Assembly: GCA_934098555.1 (NCBI GenBank) | Contig: CAKOOQ010000035.1 | Location: 1-8,183, forward strand | DNA: 8,183 bases | DNA from: an uncultured Bacilli bacterium | Lineage (GTDB): Bacteria; Bacillota_I; Bacilli_A; RF39; UBA660 | Direction of reading: 5' to 3' | In this document: positions 6,954-8,183 of the stretch, in pieces | Layout: the number at the start of each line of letters is the position of its first letter | How positions within the stretch are numbered: position 1 is the first letter of the stretch | Notes under the pieces: model-generated | What the model saw: only the letters and a program-made list of their open reading frames with translations | Told to the model about the DNA's origin: nothing | Database searches by the model: none | Made by a program: the position numbers and the translations under genes

Positions 6954-6981
6954 AGTATAACATATACATAAAAAAAAACAA
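6954..6981 (-). promoter_or_regulatory. Promoter of the perR-rbr operon
   Basis: An extended -10, TG-T-TATACT (hexamer 6954-6959), with -35 TTGTTT (6976-6981) at 16 nt. The -35 region is shared with the U tract of the fic terminator. Confidence 0.65.
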
Positions 6982-6996
6982 CCCCTAAAAGGGTTT
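6970..6996 (-). terminator. Terminator of the fic gene
   Basis: AACCC pairs with GGGTT around a TTTTAG loop, with a further possible U·G pair, and is followed by G and a long U run (6970-6978). The stem begins inside the TAA stop codon (6995-6997). Confidence 0.8.
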
Positions 6997-7816
6997 AAAA
7001 TAATTCATCCACAATAAGTTCTTCTATAAGAAGATTATTATTTTTACTCAAAATTAAATTTTCATAAAAAGCTATTAAATATTCATAATTCTGTTTAATA
7101 TTAAGTTCTTTATTGAAGTAATTGCCTCTTACCAAAGACTCCCGAAAATAAAGACTATTTTCATTAAAAATTTTCATATCAATATTGAAACCAATAAAAG
7201 TTAAGTATTTAATCATAAATAAAGCAACCGTTCTCGTGTTACCGTTTTTAAAAGGGTAAACTTGCCAAATATGCGATGTAAAACGGGCTAAACTATTAAT
7301 TACCTCAACTATAGACATCTTCGCATAATCTTTTTTTCTTTCTAAGAGCATGTCGTATTCTAAAGAAGCGGCTAAGTTTTCAAAATTCCCATAGCAAACA
7401 GAATCTCCATTTAAGATATTTTCAGGAATCGTCATATCGGTGGTTCGAAATAAACCAGCATAATCATAAACGTCTTGAAATAAGACTTTATGAACATATT
7501 TAAAATAATCCACGGATAAGTCAAATTTATCTTCTTTTAATAGTTCAATCATTCGAATTGTCACAAAATCACATTCTAACTCTTCAGGATTTAAATGTTC
7601 TTGTTTTAATTCTTCGACATAATATTGCTTTAATTCTTGTGTCAGCAATTTCAAGGGTAAATTATTAGCTAAATTTTCCTGTATAAGATTTTTTAATTTA
7701 TTAGAAGGCTGTAGATGAGTTATCTTTTGTAACCCTAGGGCCATATCCCAAAGAACTTTTTTATTATGCTTTTGAAAGCTATGTTTTTCTTCGTATTGTA
7801 CTTTTATTTCGCCCAT
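6995..7816 (-). CDS. Fic/DOC-family protein with substituted catalytic motif
   Basis: A 273-residue Fic-domain protein. Normal members move AMP (or another nucleotide part) from a nucleotide to a Ser/Thr/Tyr of a target protein. The fold is clear: helical N-terminal part with VTIRMIELLKE (about 85-95), KYVHKVLFQDVYDYAGLFRTTD (in pieces, 106-127) covering the usual LFxDxYxWAGxxR region, NGDSVCYGNF (136-145, the flap), then the Fic loop at 187-195. That loop reads YPFKNGNTR where relatives have HPFxEGNTR: Tyr187 replaces the catalytic His and Asn191 the Mg-binding Asp/Glu. Downstream SLYFRESLVRGNY is intact. No (S/T)xxxE(G/N) inhibitory motif is seen. The start is ATG 7816 with GGAGG at 8 nt, not the TTG five codons upstream. 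Own promoter and terminator. Activity is doubtful; the reading frame is intact. Confidence 0.88.
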   Translation of the reverse strand: MGEIKVQYEEKHSFQKHNKKVLWDMALGLQKITHLQPSNKLKNLIQENLANNLPLKLLTQELKQYYVEELKQEHLNPEELECDFVTIRMIELLKEDKFDLSVDYFKYVHKVLFQDVYDYAGLFRTTDMTIPENILNGDSVCYGNFENLAASLEYDMLLERKKDYAKMSIVEVINSLARFTSHIWQVYPFKNGNTRTVALFMIKYLTFIGFNIDMKIFNENSLYFRESLVRGNYFNKELNIKQNYEYLIAFYENLILSKNNNLLIEELIVDELF

Positions 7817-7831
7817 TTTAAATACCTCCAA

Positions 7832-7843
7832 ACTACTCGTAGT
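7832..7843. repeat. Short inverted repeat in the fic leader
   Basis: ACTAC-TC-GTAGT has 5-bp perfect arms and lies between the -10 and the GGAGG of fic, at the predicted start of transcription. This is a position suited to an operator, but the arms are short and the regulator is unknown. Confidence 0.35.
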
Positions 7844-7872
7844 ATTATATCACAACTCTTTATGAAAGCGAA
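7844..7872 (-). promoter_or_regulatory. Promoter of the fic gene
   Basis: An extended -10, TG-A-TATAAT (hexamer 7844-7849). The -35 is poor (TTCGCT, 7867-7872, 17 nt), which is common when the -10 is extended. Confidence 0.6.
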
Positions 7873-7909
7873 AAAAAATTAAAGACTATAATTCGGCCTT
7901 TAACTTTTT
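7871..7909 (-). terminator. Terminator after the 81-residue small-protein gene
   Basis: TTAAAG (7898-7903) pairs with CTTTAA (7879-7884), followed by eight U (7871-7878). The stem can extend to 12 bp by using A5 and a G·U pair. The 5' arm lies in the coding end and the TAG stop is in the loop. Confidence 0.65.
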
Positions 7910-8131
7910 AGTAAGTTCTATAATTAATTTTGAATCTTCCACTTTTTCAATATAGACATTGTCTTGTTCTATTTCTTCTTTAAAAATAGCCACATTATTT
8001 TCAATAATCTCTTTATTTTGATCTAATCCCATAACTAAATAATATTTGTCACCTTCATAAATTGTCTGATTCAAAACCATATATTGTTCATTATTTTCTA
8101 AGGTAATAATAGTATTAATTTTAATCTTCAT
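7886..8131 (-). CDS. Small acidic protein, possibly DUF1292/YrzB-like, 81 aa
   Basis: No catalytic motif, signal peptide or membrane segment is visible, so it should be a cytoplasmic small protein. It is predicted to be mostly beta strands (IKINTIITLENNEQYMVL, then GDKYYLVMGL, then VAIFKEEI) with a final Lys-rich helix (SKLIIELTKKLK). The order of a short 'Y.vL' strand, a 'Y.G.KYYLVM' strand and a 'vyi.kVeD' strand resembles DUF1292 (YrzB-type) proteins of Firmicutes, whose function is unknown; this is a weak call. The start is taken as ATG 8131, with GAGGG 8 nt upstream, rather than GTG 8140, which would leave no room for a ribosome site. It overlaps the end of the upstream gene by 11 nt, so the two form one transcription unit closed by the terminator at 7871-7909. 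Confidence 0.75.
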   Translation of the reverse strand: MKIKINTIITLENNEQYMVLNQTIYEGDKYYLVMGLDQNKEIIENNVAIFKEEIEQDNVYIEKVEDSKLIIELTKKLKAEL

Positions 8132-8183
8132 CTTGACCACCCTCTAGCAAATCATTAAAACTAATATAGTTCGTATCTTCTAA
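8121..8183 (-). CDS. C-terminal end of an unidentified gene (cut by window edge)
   Basis: Only the last 20 codons and TAA stop are visible, ending in the acidic tail SFNDLLEGGQDED. It is the only one of three minus frames open to the window edge, and its stop overlaps the start of the 81-residue gene by 11 nt. Both facts support a real co-transcribed gene. Too little is left to name it. Confidence 0.6.
   Translation of the reverse strand, partial: LEDTNYISFNDLLEGGQDED

Noticed and set aside
7886..8131. The 81-residue gene as a Fic antitoxin
   Set aside because: No (S/T)xxxE(G/N) inhibitory motif, and a terminator plus a separate promoter stand between it and fic.
1..8183. CRISPR array, insertion sequence, tRNA or rRNA genes
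   Set aside because: No regularly spaced repeats, transposase-like frame, terminal inverted repeats or tRNA cloverleaf signal were seen on either strand.

Overview
The window is AT-rich, low-GC Firmicutes-type DNA. Every gene I can support lies on the minus strand, so gene order runs from high to low coordinates. The genes use the standard bacterial code (Trp is TGG) and have strong GGAGG-type ribosome binding sites, U-tract terminators and a T-box riboswitch. The gene set (pyruvate:ferredoxin oxidoreductase, rubrerythrin, PerR) points to a strict or near-strict anaerobe. The style of the surface proteins resembles uncultured gut Bacilli (RF39/Mollicutes-like or Erysipelotrichia-like lineages). 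That placement is inference, not proof.

Right part (8183 to about 6990): the last 20 codons of an unidentified gene overlap a small 81-residue protein resembling the DUF1292/YrzB type, which ends at a terminator. Next is a Fic-family gene with its own promoter. Its Fic motif carries Tyr where the catalytic His is expected and Asn where the Mg-binding Asp/Glu is expected, so it is probably not a normal AMP transferase. A terminator follows directly.

Middle (about 6981 to 2605): perR and rubrerythrin form an overlapping two-gene operon. A perfect 7-1-7 palindrome of PerR-box type sits over the likely transcription start. All five metal ligands of the peroxide sensor PerR are present. After a short terminator comes a full-length single-chain pyruvate:ferredoxin oxidoreductase, the oxygen-sensitive entry to acetyl-CoA. 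Together these give pyruvate fermentation plus a peroxide defence.

Left part (2604 to 1): a 463-residue membrane-anchored, cysteine-paired surface protein ends in a C-type-lectin/FGE-like module. The segment coding its last variable stretch (about 1214-1303) has 54% GC in a 34% GC surround, and its codons look like AAY codons randomised at their first two bases. This is the signature expected of the variable region of a diversity-generating retroelement (DGR) target. The reverse transcriptase and template repeat are not in the window. Next is an unrecognised 180-residue membrane-anchored protein. Last is the start of pheS behind a Phe-specific T-box leader (specifier UUC, UGGU T-box matching an A73 tRNA).

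The candidate DGR target and the substituted Fic protein are the two items most worth following up. There is no gene-free stretch over 300 bases; the largest, 250-523, is the T-box leader and its promoter.
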